A DNA stretch of 64,000 bases from Lepturacanthus savala (Eukaryota; Chordata; Actinopteri; Scombriformes; Trichiuridae): assembly GCA_030544235.1 (NCBI GenBank), contig CM060476.1:25198233-25262232 (forward strand), read 5' to 3'. The position numbers and the translations under genes were made by a program. Below, in pieces: positions 1 through 10,498 of this stretch (position 1 is the first letter of the stretch; every line of letters begins with the position of its first letter). The notes below the pieces were generated by a model. The model ran no database searches and was not told the origin of the DNA. It worked only from the letters and a program-made list of their open reading frames with translations.

Positions 1-2224
1 ATCTGCCTCATTTTATTTTTTTTTACCTGGCAGCCACCTGCTGTTTGTCTCATTCTCCCATGCTCACTCTCAATCTGCATATAAAAAAAGGAAAAACACA
101 GATAAAATAACAAAAATACAACTAACCTATAAAATTACAATAAAGTCATCCTCAAGGTTTTCAAAATCATACTTGCCATGCAATGAGGAATGCATGTTTT
201 ATTTTTATGTTATATATTTATTATTATTATTATGATTAATAATACATTTGCATAAAAACAGACTTTTTGTAGTTTGTTATTATAATAGTATAATAGTAAT
301 ATAATTATTAGTCAACAAACGGACAGACCCTCAAATGACATCTATTACCAACGGCATTACTTTTACAGTTGATCTTCAGTAAATTACTTTTTCTATAATT
401 ACAACATTCTTCCAGTTACCGACACACTGGTACTTTAAGTTACTGAAACACTGAAGCTGTCATCCAACTCAGCTCACACAGACACAGGAGCTGCACCAAA
501 AACTTGCGACAGACACAACTTAATGACTTGGTGGACCGTTATGTTGTTGAAAACATGCTGCTGTTATCAACAGCTGTTTCAAAATACTTAAGACATACCC
601 TGTTAAAACCTCTGTGCCAGTAAATATCCAAATTCTTTTACATTTTTTAACTTAAAAAAGGAAGGCAATAGTTACTTTCACTGGTAACTCTGTCACTGGT
701 TTCACTGGTTACCTTTATCATGTAGTAACTCAGTTACTAATTCAGTTACTCTATGAGAAGTAGCCTAACCAGTAGGCTTCACTTTTTCAGTGTAACATGC
801 CAAACACTAGTTGGCATACTGTTAAAATGTGTGACAGGTGGGAACTGTCTTGAATGTGAACCTACATGCTCTGGGGGGATGTACTTAGTACAGAGTCTTT
901 TCACTGAATAGGGGGTAGGGCATCTCACGGATTCCAGCAATTTCTACAATTAAAAAAAAAAATTGTATTATTTATTATTTACTCTTGGTCAGTAAAACTA
1001 ATCTTGCCTACATTTTTTTTGTTTAGTAAAAGTCTACTTTGAATTATGGAGTTGATTAGAATCACTTCTTGTCAGTAAATATTTTTGTAAATGTCTGTCA
1101 GCTATCAAAAATTGTTCCCCTCTCTCTTAAATAACAATATTTTATTAACAATATTTTATTATTAACTTAGTTTGACTAAAAATCAACAACTGCAGTAGGA
1201 TTAAGATGCCAAGATAACTGTTGTAGTGTATCCTGACCTACAATCGATTATTTCAATATTTCTATTATTATTATATGTTCTGCAACTCATGGTTTATATA
1301 TTAAATACACAGGAATATCCAACCCTTGTACCTGATATTAGATTTCTTACACTCAGGCCCAGCATGTATATAAAAAGTTTACATTTGAAATGCTATGGAA
1401 GTGGTATACATTTATATTCTTCTCACTTTTCATGAATCGCTTTTCATAAAACAGCTCCCCACGACTTCAAGGAAATCAGTGAAATAAAAATATCTTTTTA
1501 TGCTTTTTTTCCACCAAAATTGCCATATGATCACAAATGCTGGACTTAAGTAGATTAAAGGATTTAAAAAAATAAAACCTAAAGTGTGCAACAAATACAT
1601 ATATCAGGTACAAGAGTTTTAATACTGAATAATGATTGAATGATGTCATGTTACCTGTTCATTATTAAAGTAAAAGTAGCTCTGCTGCCATTATTCTTTC
1701 CATGCTTGGGATTCTGATGTATGCAGCTACAGAACTATGTGTTGTGTTGTGCATCAGAAAAAACCTGACCAACAGAGCAAGTCATGACTTCAGTATGACT
1801 GCTGTTCTTGATCTACTAGCAGTCTGTACAACACACCTGTTACATTACCTGGTAAAACCCACATTATCAGAATGCACTCACTGAATGATTGTATCAGTAC
1901 TATGTTTTTTTTACCTGATGTAACATTTCATGCAACAAAGCACGTTATAGCAACTTCTAGAAACAAGTTTCCAGTAAAACACTGAATTCAGCAAGCTTTA
2001 AGATGGTTTAATCAAAAATGTGAATAAACAGGCAAAGACTAAAAGAATAACAGCATCTCCTGAAATCCATAATAATACAGATAGCAGCTGTGTCATTTTG
2101 GAAGAGATATTGCTTTTATAGTGTTTATGTTTGTAAAAGTTTTAATACCTGTACAATGCACATGCAGAAACTGTCCTGCACTGCTTCTGAGTACTCCTTG
2201 AGTTGGTACTTAAAGCGCATATTT
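1..2224. other. Intronic sequence, no feature recognised
   Basis: AT-rich sequence with poly-T runs and short ORFs only. By position it should be part of the intron following exon 4 of the minus-strand RhoGEF gene. No SH3, DH or PH coding segment with splice sites was seen on the minus strand. Confidence 0.5.
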
Positions 2225-3132
2225 CAGCTTAATTTTTTTACAAAGTACATATGTAAACTTGTCATTAAAATGCTATTTGAAAAGCTGAGAGGGGATTTAA
2301 AATGATTTTCAAGACACAAGGACACATATTTAATCAAAAAAGTGACAATTTTGATCTCAGATCAGACTAAGACTCAACTCAGCACAAACTGAACTGTGGA
2401 CTGTAAGTCACTTTTTATATTTTCTAGGTGTATCAGGACAGCGTTTATCTGGCCTTTCTCTCTCATGGATGGTGATGATGAAGCGTTACATTTCCACTTA
2501 CTGTGGGTGAACATTAACGAGTATGAGACAGGACATAAACAACCTCTTAAGTATTGGTTACTGGTAAGTAACAATATTTATGACTAATCAATAGATGAAC
2601 AATACCAGTTTTTACTGCCTGATACATGATAGTAATGTGTAGGTTATAGTGATGTTAGCACAGTGTTTCAGCTACAGACAGCTTAATTTTTTTACAAAGT
2701 ACATATGTAAACTTGTCATTAAAATGCTATTTGAAAAGCTGAGAGGGGATTTAAAATGATTTTCAAGACACAAGGACACATATTTAATCAAAAAAGTGAC
2801 AATTTTGATCTCAGATCAGACTAAGACTCAACTCAGCACAAACTGAACTGTGGACTGTAAGTCACTTTTTATATTTTCTAGGTGTATCAGGACAGCGTTT
2901 ATCTGGCCTTTCTCTCTCATGGATGGTGATGATGAAGCGTTACATTTCCACTTACTGTGGGTGAACATTAACGAGTATGAGACAGGACATAAACAACCTC
3001 TTAAGTATTGGTTACTGGTAAGTAACAATATTTATGACTAATCAATAGATGAACAATACCAGTTTTTACTGCCTGATACATGATAGTAATGTGTAGGTTA
3101 TAGTGATGTTAGCACAGTGTTTCAGCTACAGA
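2225..3132. repeat. 454-bp direct tandem duplication
   Basis: Two copies, 2225-2678 and 2679-3132, share the same sequence with no difference that I could see by eye. The offset is 454 bp. Short ORFs inside are identical in both copies and have no recognisable product. The junction shares the trinucleotide CAG/GAC. This is either a very recent duplication or an assembly artefact. Confidence 0.9.
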
Positions 3133-3533
3133 CTGCTCATAGACTGCATGTTGCAGTATTGTAGATGTGCAGGGTCACCTGACAGAGCTGGTCTGTGCAG
3201 TCTATGAGCAGTCTGTAGTTGAAACACTGTGCTAACATCACTATAACCTACACATTACTATCATGTATCAGGCAGTAAAAAACTGGTATTGTTCATCTAT
3301 TGATTAGTCATAAGTATTGTTACTTACCAGTAACCAATACTTAAGAGGTTGTTTATGTCCTGTCTCATACTCGTTAATGTTCACCCACAATAAGTGGAAA
3401 TGTAACGCTTCATCATTACCATCCATGAGAGAGAAAGGCCAGATAAACGCTGTCCTGATACACCTAGAAAATATAAAAAGGGACTTACAGTCCACAGTTC
3501 AGTTTGTGCTGAGTTGAGTCTTAGTCTGATCTG
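2812..3533. repeat. Foldback: ~337-bp inverted repeat with 47-bp spacer
   Basis: The second copy of the tandem duplication (2812-3148) is present again in reverse complement at 3196-3533, with only a few differences. The 47-bp spacer is at 3149-3195. The inverted copy is slightly diverged, unlike the two direct copies, so the inversion is older than the tandem duplication. The transcript would form a long hairpin. Confidence 0.85.
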
Positions 3534-3560
3534 GACTCCGGTCTTTGGAGTCCTTTTGGA

Positions 3561-3632
3561 GTTCTAAGAGAGCAAATCTTGTCTGGGGTGAGGTTGGTTC
3601 CTCACCCCAGACAAGATTTTCTCCCTCTTAGA
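3561..3632. repeat. Near-perfect palindrome at the 5' edge of the Penelope-like remnant
   Basis: Arms 3561-3593 and 3600-3632 flank a 6-nt loop (TTGGTT). The inner 20 bp (TCTTGTCTGGGGTGAGG and neighbours) pair perfectly. The right arm is part of the reverse-transcriptase reading of the Penelope-like element, so the left arm is an inverted copy of element sequence. Inverted 5' ends are common in Penelope-like insertions. Confidence 0.75.
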
Positions 3633-3861
3633 ACTTTGCCTCACCACCACCTACTTCAGGGGTTTTCAAAGTGTGGGATAGTGAGCCTCCCCTAGGAGAA
3701 CTCAAAAGCACACCGGCCCCCCTTCACCCCCCCTAATCATTATTGCTATTATTACAGTTATTGTTGTTGCTTCAAAAAGGTTTTAAATAATAAATGTTTT
3801 AACACAACACATTTTAACATCTGTATATTTTCAATAGATTTTTTAAACACATTTTAACATT

Positions 3862-4185
3862 TTAAGGCTTCCCCGCCTTCGCAATACGTAACGCCACGTG
3901 ATACGATGCTTCAGTTGCCCTGGTATTCACAGTGCCAAACACCTCAATTACTTTTTTCTGTGACCGCAATTCCTTCAGTTTCAGGTCAAAAAACTCCCTC
4001 GGCTTGGTCAATAAACTGTGGTGTTTGGTTGAAATGTGACGCCGGAGTTTACATGGCCGCATACTGTCGTTAGCTAGCACCTCTTTACAGATGACACACT
4101 GTGGCAGCGGAGCATCATCTGTGCCAGTATATGAAAAGCCAAACTTCAGATAATCAGGGTCATACTTTCTTTTCTTTCTGCTCAC
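3862..4185 (-). pseudogene. BED zinc-finger fragment of a hAT transposase
   Basis: The translated segment has YDPDYLKFGFSYTG followed by a BED-type finger: CVIC (C-x2-C), then HISTKH (H-x4-H). Downstream it ends in ASYHVALRIAKAGKP. This is the N-terminal DNA-binding part of ZBED5/FAM200-like hAT transposases, which is normally followed by several hundred residues of RNase-H-like catalytic domain. Here it stops after 107 residues, and the nested hAT lies directly upstream of its first codon (GTG at 4185), so the original start was separated. It is a relic with no expected activity. Confidence 0.8.
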
Positions 4186-4192
4186 CCCAGAC

Positions 4193-5408
4193 TAGGGATG
4201 TCCCGATCCAGCTTTTTCCACTTCCGATCCGACCGATATAGTATTTGCCCTTCCGATCCAATACTGGTGACCGATATCGATACCAGCCTATCCAACCAAG
4301 CATGTATTAAAGTTTAAAGTTACTTAGCCTTCTTACTTAGTTATTAGACTCATATTGAAAAGGGGTTTAGTACTCTTGATAACAACTAGCCAGCTGACTT
4401 AAGTGAGTTTGAATACACAAAGGTTGGTAACAAGAAACTGACCTGTTTATTCAGGGATTAACAACATTAAAAATAACAAACAGGAATGGCATCAGTGGTC
4501 AGTAAAAGTGCAAATCAGACTGTAAACTGTATGGAAAAAAAGAAACACAAATAACCTGAGTGTAAAATAGGCTATTAGCTCAGCATCAGTACTCTGCTCT
4601 TGAGCAGGTGTAAACTAAGGCTTTAAAAACCAGTGCAAATTATATTGTTAACTATTTAAAAACAAAAATGCCCTCTACTCCCCAATCTCCTCCACACTTT
4701 TTGCTCCATCTCTATCTACACACTGCCTTCAACTGTTTGCCCTGACTGCAGTCCGAGCACTCGGGGGTGCGCAAGCTAAAAATGTAATGGCGGTCTGGAG
4801 TGTTTTTAATAAAGTTTTTTCAAAGTGGGATTTTCAGAATAAAGACGTCTAAATAAATGTTTTATTTGTCACTTTGAATGGATATTCAACATCCTGTTAT
4901 ACATCTTCTCTCTGTTTAGACATGCTGGTTTAACATTTATTTTATTTTATTTTTGGTGCGTCATTATTCCTGCATCAGGTGACACACAGTCGAGTCCAGT
5001 CACCGGAGTCGCGCTCACATTTCCGCAGATTTGCGGAGATGCGTTCCGTTAAAAAAAAGAAGAAGTCAAAATCCCATGTTAAATAAAGAAAACGATGTAG
5101 TCACATTAGTTACAATATCTGAGTGCTGCAACAATTCCAGTGGTTTGTTTCGGTGTAATTACGCTGTTTCGGTGTCTGTCTGTGCCGTTTGGCACGGAGC
5201 GACAAGTCTGAGTGTCTCTGGTTTCTATGCAACGCGAGGCGAGTTGAACAAATGTGGGGAGACGCTAATGCTGGTGTGCTGGAAAATGCGGACTGGATTT
5301 TAGCGAAACAACAGCAAAAAACTGGAATGGATTATCTTAATAGGTGCGCTGGAAATTTGCCAATATCTGCGACCGATCCGATGCCGAAATTGGATCGGGA
5401 CAAGCCTA
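4193..5408. mobile_element. Non-autonomous hAT element (inner), perfect 8-bp target duplication
   Basis: The left end TAGGGATGTCCCGATCC (4193) and the reverse complement of the right end TAGGCTTGTCCCGATCC (5408) form inverted termini. The octamer CCCCAGAC flanks both sides (4185-4192 and 5409-5416). The left subterminal region is rich in CGATCC/CCGATA motifs. No transposase reading is present. An internal block (about 5042-5263) is strongly similar to part of the MITE at 48567-49537, although the termini differ. Confidence 0.92.
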
Positions 5409-6589
5409 CCCCAGACTCTGTGCCCTCTCTCACTTTGACTTTGGATGTTAAAAATCGATCCATTTTGCCACTCGCCAGATGTTTGCACTCTTACATTCTT
5501 TTTTTTTCTCTCGCCGCGCCTCCCCTGAAGCCCTCTGGCGCCCCCCAGGGGAGGCGCGCCTCACACTTTGAAAACCGCTGACCTACTTCAAGTACAATGA
5601 GGAATTCTACAGGCAGAAACATGGCTGTGCCATGGGCTCTCCAGTCTCCTCTTGTGGAGAACCTCTACATGGAGGAAGTGGAGAACCAAGCACTAACCTC
5701 ATTTAAAGGAACAACACCAAGCCACTGGTTTAGATATGTGGATGATGCATTCACGAAAATCAAAAGCCAGGAAGTAGAGGCTTTCACGAAGCACATCAAC
5801 TCAGTCAACAACTACATCAAGTTCACCAGGGAGGACTCCAAAGACCGGAAACTACCCTTTCTGGATTGTGAGGTCCTTGCCGAAGAAGATGGAGGTCTCA
5901 GCACAGAGGTCTACAGGAAACCCACACACATCGACCAATATCTACTATTTGACTCTCATCACCCACGGGAACACAAACTGGGTGTCAGACAGAGACTGGT
6001 CCACCCCAAGGACAAAACCCCAAGACAAAATCTCAACAATGTGGTTTATGCAGTACAATGCAGTGAAGAGTGCCCGGATCTATATATTGGAGAAACTAAG
6101 CAACCACTCCGCAAACGCATGGCACAACACAGGAGGGCCACCAAATCAGGACAGGACTCAGCAATACATCTACATCTGAAGGAAAAGGGACACTCCTTTA
6201 AAGACACTGATGTACACATCTTAGATAAGGAGGACAGGTGGTTTGAGAGAGGAGTGAAAGGCCATCTATGTCCATTTGGAACAACCTACTTTGAACAGAG
6301 GAGGGGGACTGCGTCATAACCTATCTGCTACATACCATCCTGCCTTGAGATCTCATCCCAGGAAGTTTAACTGCTCTTCACCATGTTTCCAATACTGTTA
6401 AACATGTGAAAGTTTGCGTGTCTAAAATGCTACATGATACAGTAGTTTACACAGCATAGTACATGTTAGGTACTATTGCACTAAATAGTAACACTTGAAT
6501 AAGATATGCTGGAAAATGGAAGCTTTCCTAAACAGCCATATCATTCCTGATATCCTCTGTGTACGAACCCTTACATATGGTAATTACAT

Positions 6590-6680
6590 TAAAACACCTG
6601 TGGCTTATAGTCTGGTGCGGCTTGTATATTGTTTTTTCCCTAAATGTAGCTGGTGCAGCTTATAATCAGGCCGGAAATTA
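6590..6680. repeat. Possible MITE fragment with GCTTATAGTC/TGGTGCGGCTT motifs
   Basis: Two related motifs, GGCTTATAGTCTGGTGCGGC and TGGTGCAGCTTATAATCAGG, lie close together. They resemble subterminal repeats of dispersed fish MITEs. The ends are not defined. Confidence 0.35.
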
Positions 6681-6954
6681 GCCAGTGCCAGTCCCATAGT
6701 CCCAGCAGGGTAACTGAAACATCTGTGTGTTTCTTCTGTGTTAGTGTGTGAGCGTGAACAGTAGAAAAGGGACATGCCTCATTTTTCTGAAGCAGAGTGC
6801 AACATTTGAGATTGTGTTATTATGAGATGGGTAATGTGGAAAACACATCTGCAATAATAATGGCATGCGAGCAGGTATTTGTCAACTCACTTAAAAGGGA
6901 TTTTGTAAAGTTAAACATGGCCCCTTTAAGTGACACTGGGCGCCTTGATCAACT

Positions 6955-7165
6955 GTGGCAGTCGTGGCCTGAAAGTTAGAGAAGTGAACTTGTGGCCAGA
7001 GGCTTGTCAGTTCAATCCCTGGACTGGCAGGATAAATCTGGGTGGGAAAAGTGAAACAGCAGCACTTCCTTCTCCCCCATTACCACACTGAGCTGCCTAT
7101 AAGCAAGGCCCTTAACTCAACTGGCCTGTGATCAGGATGTTTCTGAAAAAGACAGGCTGCCCTCA
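6955..7165 (+). mobile_element. tRNA-derived SINE (V-SINE-like), degraded
   Basis: The head reads GAAAGTTAGAGAAGTGAACT, then a B-box-like CAGTTCAATCCC, then GGACTGGCAGGATAAATCTG. Further on, the conserved-looking GAGCTGCCTATAAGCAAGGC and CCTTAACTC follow. This is the layout of teleost tRNA-derived SINEs. No clean target duplication or tail was found. Confidence 0.6.
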
Positions 7166-7941
7166 ATGCACAACCCTCTTGTTGTCCCTACGAAAGTGAT
7201 ATATGCAAAAGGCACCTTGAAACACACAAAGTGACATTAAGCCTACACACACATACATACACATACATTAGCATTGTCAGCCATTTGGCCTTTGTCCAAA
7301 CAGATAAAGAGCCCCACATGGCCTGAACTACATAAAACAGCCACCACGGCAGCCATCTTGGTAGTTCCTCCACAGATATTATTTTTGTGCTCGGTGTGAA
7401 GCTAAAACAAATTTTATTTGGTATCACTGTGGCACAACACCCTGATTAAATAAAGTTTAAAAAAAAACCCTAAGACAGTTTAAGGCCATGTTTACAAAAA
7501 TAGAAAGTGGGAGATTTGTGTAACTTAAATGTCATACTATGAAGATTATGACCAAGAAAAATAGGCATCCATATCCATACTTTAGTGAAGAACATCATTA
7601 AGATGCGCTGATGCACGCTGCATCATATTTGCATTATATTATAATCAGGTACATCTCAACAGTAGGCAAAGTTATTTATCACTTTGTGGAATGAGCTCTG
7701 GATGGTTTACTGTGAACCAACTGCATTTCTGGATAACTTAGTCCACTAAATAAAGGCTTTGACATCAAACCTTACAACGCATCACAACGTGATTAAATAA
7801 ACAAATAATAATAATTAGACATATCCTCTTGAAATCAAAGTGCTGCATGTTAAAATGTTCCAAAAATCAAATCTCCTAAAATTAAATAACCCCTGGTAAA
7901 TCTTTATTTCACGTGCAGAAGAGTGAACTTAAGTTACTTAC
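7166..7941. other. Intronic sequence, no feature recognised
   Basis: AT-rich sequence between the SINE and exon 4. It contains a short CA/CATA-rich stretch at 7240-7270 and nothing that reads as an exon. Confidence 0.5.
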
Positions 7942-8071
7942 AGGAATAGGAGATGTGTCTTCTCCAGCCTAAGCAGTCCAGGCCGATGGGGGTGCTCTGT
8001 GAGAAGCAGTTTGACTTGAGAGGCATCCCTCTGAAGGCCTCAAATGTCCCCAAGGTGACTCCAGTATGAGT
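7942..8071 (-). CDS. arhgef4: arhgef4-like exon 4 (SQSTPIGLD motif of the Asef N-terminal region)
   Basis: This 130-bp exon runs from acceptor ACCACAG (8072) to donor TCCT|GTAAGTAAC (7942/7941), in phase 0 at entry and phase 1 at exit. It encodes a peptide with MPLKSNCFSQSTPIGLDCLG followed by WRRHISYS. The SQSxPxGLD-x2-G core is shared by human ARHGEF4 and SPATA13 just before their acidic linker and SH3 domain. The IGLD and RR positions match SPATA13, while the GW pair matches ARHGEF4. The next exon should begin in phase 1 with the acidic linker and SH3, but no such exon was found in 1-7941. The gene therefore continues off the left edge. Confidence 0.75.
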
Positions 8072-8463
8072 CTGTGGTAATGACAGAGTATAGTGGCTCA
8101 AGTCACTGATGTAATCAATAATTACATTAAATTATGATGACACAGGACATGATCATGTAAAAGATAATCACTTATATTTGAAATGAAAGAATTGAATATG
8201 AACTGAATATGCATGCATGCATCAAAGTGCAGAGAAGTGGAGGAAGAGGAAGTGGAGCATGAAACACTAAAGAAAGTAAGTGAGGATAGACACCCAAAAT
8301 TCATATCCATGAAAACTGTCATAAGCCACCAGATAGTAGTTGACATTCTGTGAGGAGCAGAAACTCAGATGCAAAGCAGGGGAGGAAGAAGAGGAGGATT
8401 GCAAAGGTTTCCAAGTTTGGATCTTTTGTTTTGGCAGCTCATGGTGCTGTGGCTACATCTTAC

Positions 8464-8715
8464 TTTTTCCACATCTTCAGGTAACAGTGTGTTGAGTTGG
8501 CCCAGACTCCCCCTGATGGATTTAGCCAGTTTGCGTTTGTTATTCTTTTGCTCTTCAATCCAGAGATCATCCAAACACCTTTGGTGTCGCTGCTGGCCGC
8601 GTCTGTTGTGGCTCACATCTGCCTGGCAGCCAGGGACCTTCCCTTCACCCTTTGTCTCCAACGGCTTTCTTGTTTTGGACTGGCTGGCAGGTCGACCGCC
8701 ATTTTCGGTGGCCTT
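8464..8715 (-). CDS. arhgef4: arhgef4-like exon 3 (DDLW motif, APC-binding region)
   Basis: This 252-bp exon (84 codons, phase 0 at both ends) lies between a good acceptor and a donor. The acceptor is GCACTCAG at 8716, with a GACTAAC branch-point-like sequence just upstream. The donor is GAAAAA|GTAAG at 8464/8463. It encodes a basic peptide containing CLDDLWIEEQKNNKRKLAKS. This resembles the VDDLWLEK-type segment I recall from the N-terminal APC-binding region of human ARHGEF4 (Asef); human SPATA13 lacks an obvious counterpart there. An acceptor further in (CTGCCAG before GCAGATG, near 8622) would also keep phase 0, so the 5' boundary could be shorter. In Asef this region, together with the SH3 domain, holds the GEF in an autoinhibited state that APC binding relieves (family knowledge). 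Confidence 0.7.
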
Positions 8716-10498
8716 CTGAGTGCACAGTTAACTGGTTAGTCACAGTCACCTTCACTAGAACCAACTCTACTCTCTGATAGTCATCGGGTACAGTGCACTA
8801 CTGTGGCTATTTTGTGATCCTAATCCTGTAGTATAGCAGTGAGACATTACTTTGGTTAAAGGCCAAGTGTACTTACTAGTTACTGTCATGCATGATTTGA
8901 TACAAGGATGAATGATAAAATGATCACAGGCTCTTTTACTTACTTTACTTGTTTTATTAAACACTGTAGATGTCTACAGCTAGGCAGTAAATCTCAATAT
9001 GTTCAGTTTTAATCAGTTTTTCAAAGGGGATTTCAGCACACAAAATAAATTGTATTCATTTACATACAATTTGGAGTGTTTTATTCAACTTTTACACACT
9101 TTTGGTGTTCCCAAGTCAAAACTGACCGATCATTAGAAATGAATGGGGGGGGACCAGAATTAGGTACATATACATTTGTCTTGATTATATATTTGATGAG
9201 TCTGATGAACATTGTAATTGTATTGTTCTTGTTAGTTGTTCTTTAATGTATTTAGACATGAATTGGGATACTGTGAAATTGTAGTGTAGTGTAGTTTTGG
9301 GCCAATTTCCCTTGTAAACAAATAAAATCTTTCTGGTAACTTCTGGTCATGAAGCTAAAAGGTTTTACTTTTTGTGACTGCATAAAAATGTAAATGGTTT
9401 AAAACAAATGTCCTTGGTAAATTTGACAGGTATTCTGTGATAAACAGTAGACTATGTTTCATCTGATTATTTCTTATAGTCAAAATAATCCAGAAATTGT
9501 GTTTTTCAGAACTCTGATCCAAGATGTATAAGTTCAAATCAATGAGACCATGAGGTCATGAATAACAAATAGAAGTCCAGAACTTTTAATGTTCACAAGA
9601 AGTTATGTTGATAAAAAATAAATAAATAGCTTTTATGATGGGTCTCAATGGAACAGTCAAATTTATTTCTTTTAAGAGCTTGATAGTAGACAGAGTTCAG
9701 TGTGCTGCATTAACTGTCATGATAGAACATGCAGTTGGAAAGGCTTATGGGCATTGTGCACTAATTGAGTTTCAAATGGCGACATTCACATGTTGAAGTA
9801 GCCTTTTCTATAGACCCATTCTATTTTGGACTATGTGGGAGCAAGCCACTGGAGGGGGCTAGCCCTCAAGTTTTGGCTGTGTATAACAAGGCTATTGTAG
9901 GAACTGGCAGGGAGGTAAGACACCGCTAGCCAGCTAACTCACAGAATGGAAATCTACCACACAGCTGGGGGGCGGGGAAGACAAAGAGTTGACTCTGCTG
10001 TTTCTTTCCTCCTCTTCATCCCGTTCATAGATGTACACAAAGAAAGAGGGACTGTTCCCCGTAGACAGTGTGGACAGTGACAAATACACATACATTAGCA
10101 ATCACCCTGAGACGCACAAACACACACCATAGACTCCAGAACATTAACTAGTGTTGCCTTTTTCTCTTTTCATTCCAAGCCAGAGTTTGTGTGTGTGACT
10201 TTTCCCAGGGAGTTGGAGCCCCATTAGCATCTAGACTGAGGGCTAAACAAAGCCTGTTTTATCCACACAGTTCCAATAATGAAGTTTAATATGCAAAACT
10301 ATAGGACATTTATGACATTTACACATACACACCAGAAATTTAAATGATGTGATCATAGTAAAACATTTGTTCTTATATTAAGATTACAGTTTCTGTATAA
10401 TGATGTTGTTTCAAACTGCCCGTACTACTACTACTACTACTACTACTCCATTATTTATGCACAATACATGAGAAACTGATTCCTGATGACTTTCTTAC
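8716..10498. other. Intron 2 of the RhoGEF gene
   Basis: Bounded by the donor at 10498 and the acceptor at 8716. A short TAC/CTA triplet repeat (10424-10447) lies next to the donor. The segment around 9100-9160 (AAACTGACCGATCATTAGAA, then GAATGGGGGG) resembles a dispersed fish repeat, but its ends could not be set. No coding potential was seen. Confidence 0.55.

Larger units (their letters stand above)
3657..5580 (-). mobile_element. hAT-superfamily DNA transposon (outer), perfect 8-bp target duplication
   Basis: The termini are inverted: left CAGGGGTTTTCAAAGTGTG (3657) and, in reverse complement, right CAGCGGTTTTCAAAGTGTG (ending 5580). The flanking octamer ACCTACTT is present at 3649-3656 and again at 5581-5588, the 8-bp target duplication expected of hAT. 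The element sits inside the Penelope-like reverse-transcriptase reading. It carries a BED-finger reading on the minus strand (3862-4185) and is itself interrupted by a second hAT (4193-5408). No catalytic core of a transposase remains. Confidence 0.92.
3600..6330 (+). pseudogene. Penelope-like element remnant (reverse transcriptase + GIY-YIG endonuclease), interrupted by hAT
   Basis: The reading starts near 3610 (DKIFSLLELCLTTTY), is broken by the hAT element at 3657-5580, and resumes at 5581 with FKYNEEFYRQKHGCAMGSPV. This is the conserved fingers/palm region of Penelope-type reverse transcriptases. A frameshift near 5645 moves the rest to another frame. It then runs LVENLYMEE, the catalytic YVDD near 5735-5750, FLDCEV and EVYRKPTHIDQYL. 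After HKLGV near 5985 a large internal segment is missing. The reading joins directly to the C-terminal GIY-YIG-type endonuclease region (DLYIGETKQPLRKRMAQH, near 6068-6125) and ends at 6319. The copy cannot make a full-length product. Family assignment, probably of the Poseidon/Neptune type, is inferred from motifs. Confidence 0.85.

Noticed and set aside
1..7941. Search for the SH3, DH and PH exons of the RhoGEF gene
   Set aside because: No minus-strand segment with the expected tryptophan-rich SH3 motif or DH helices and splice sites was found. They should lie outside the window.
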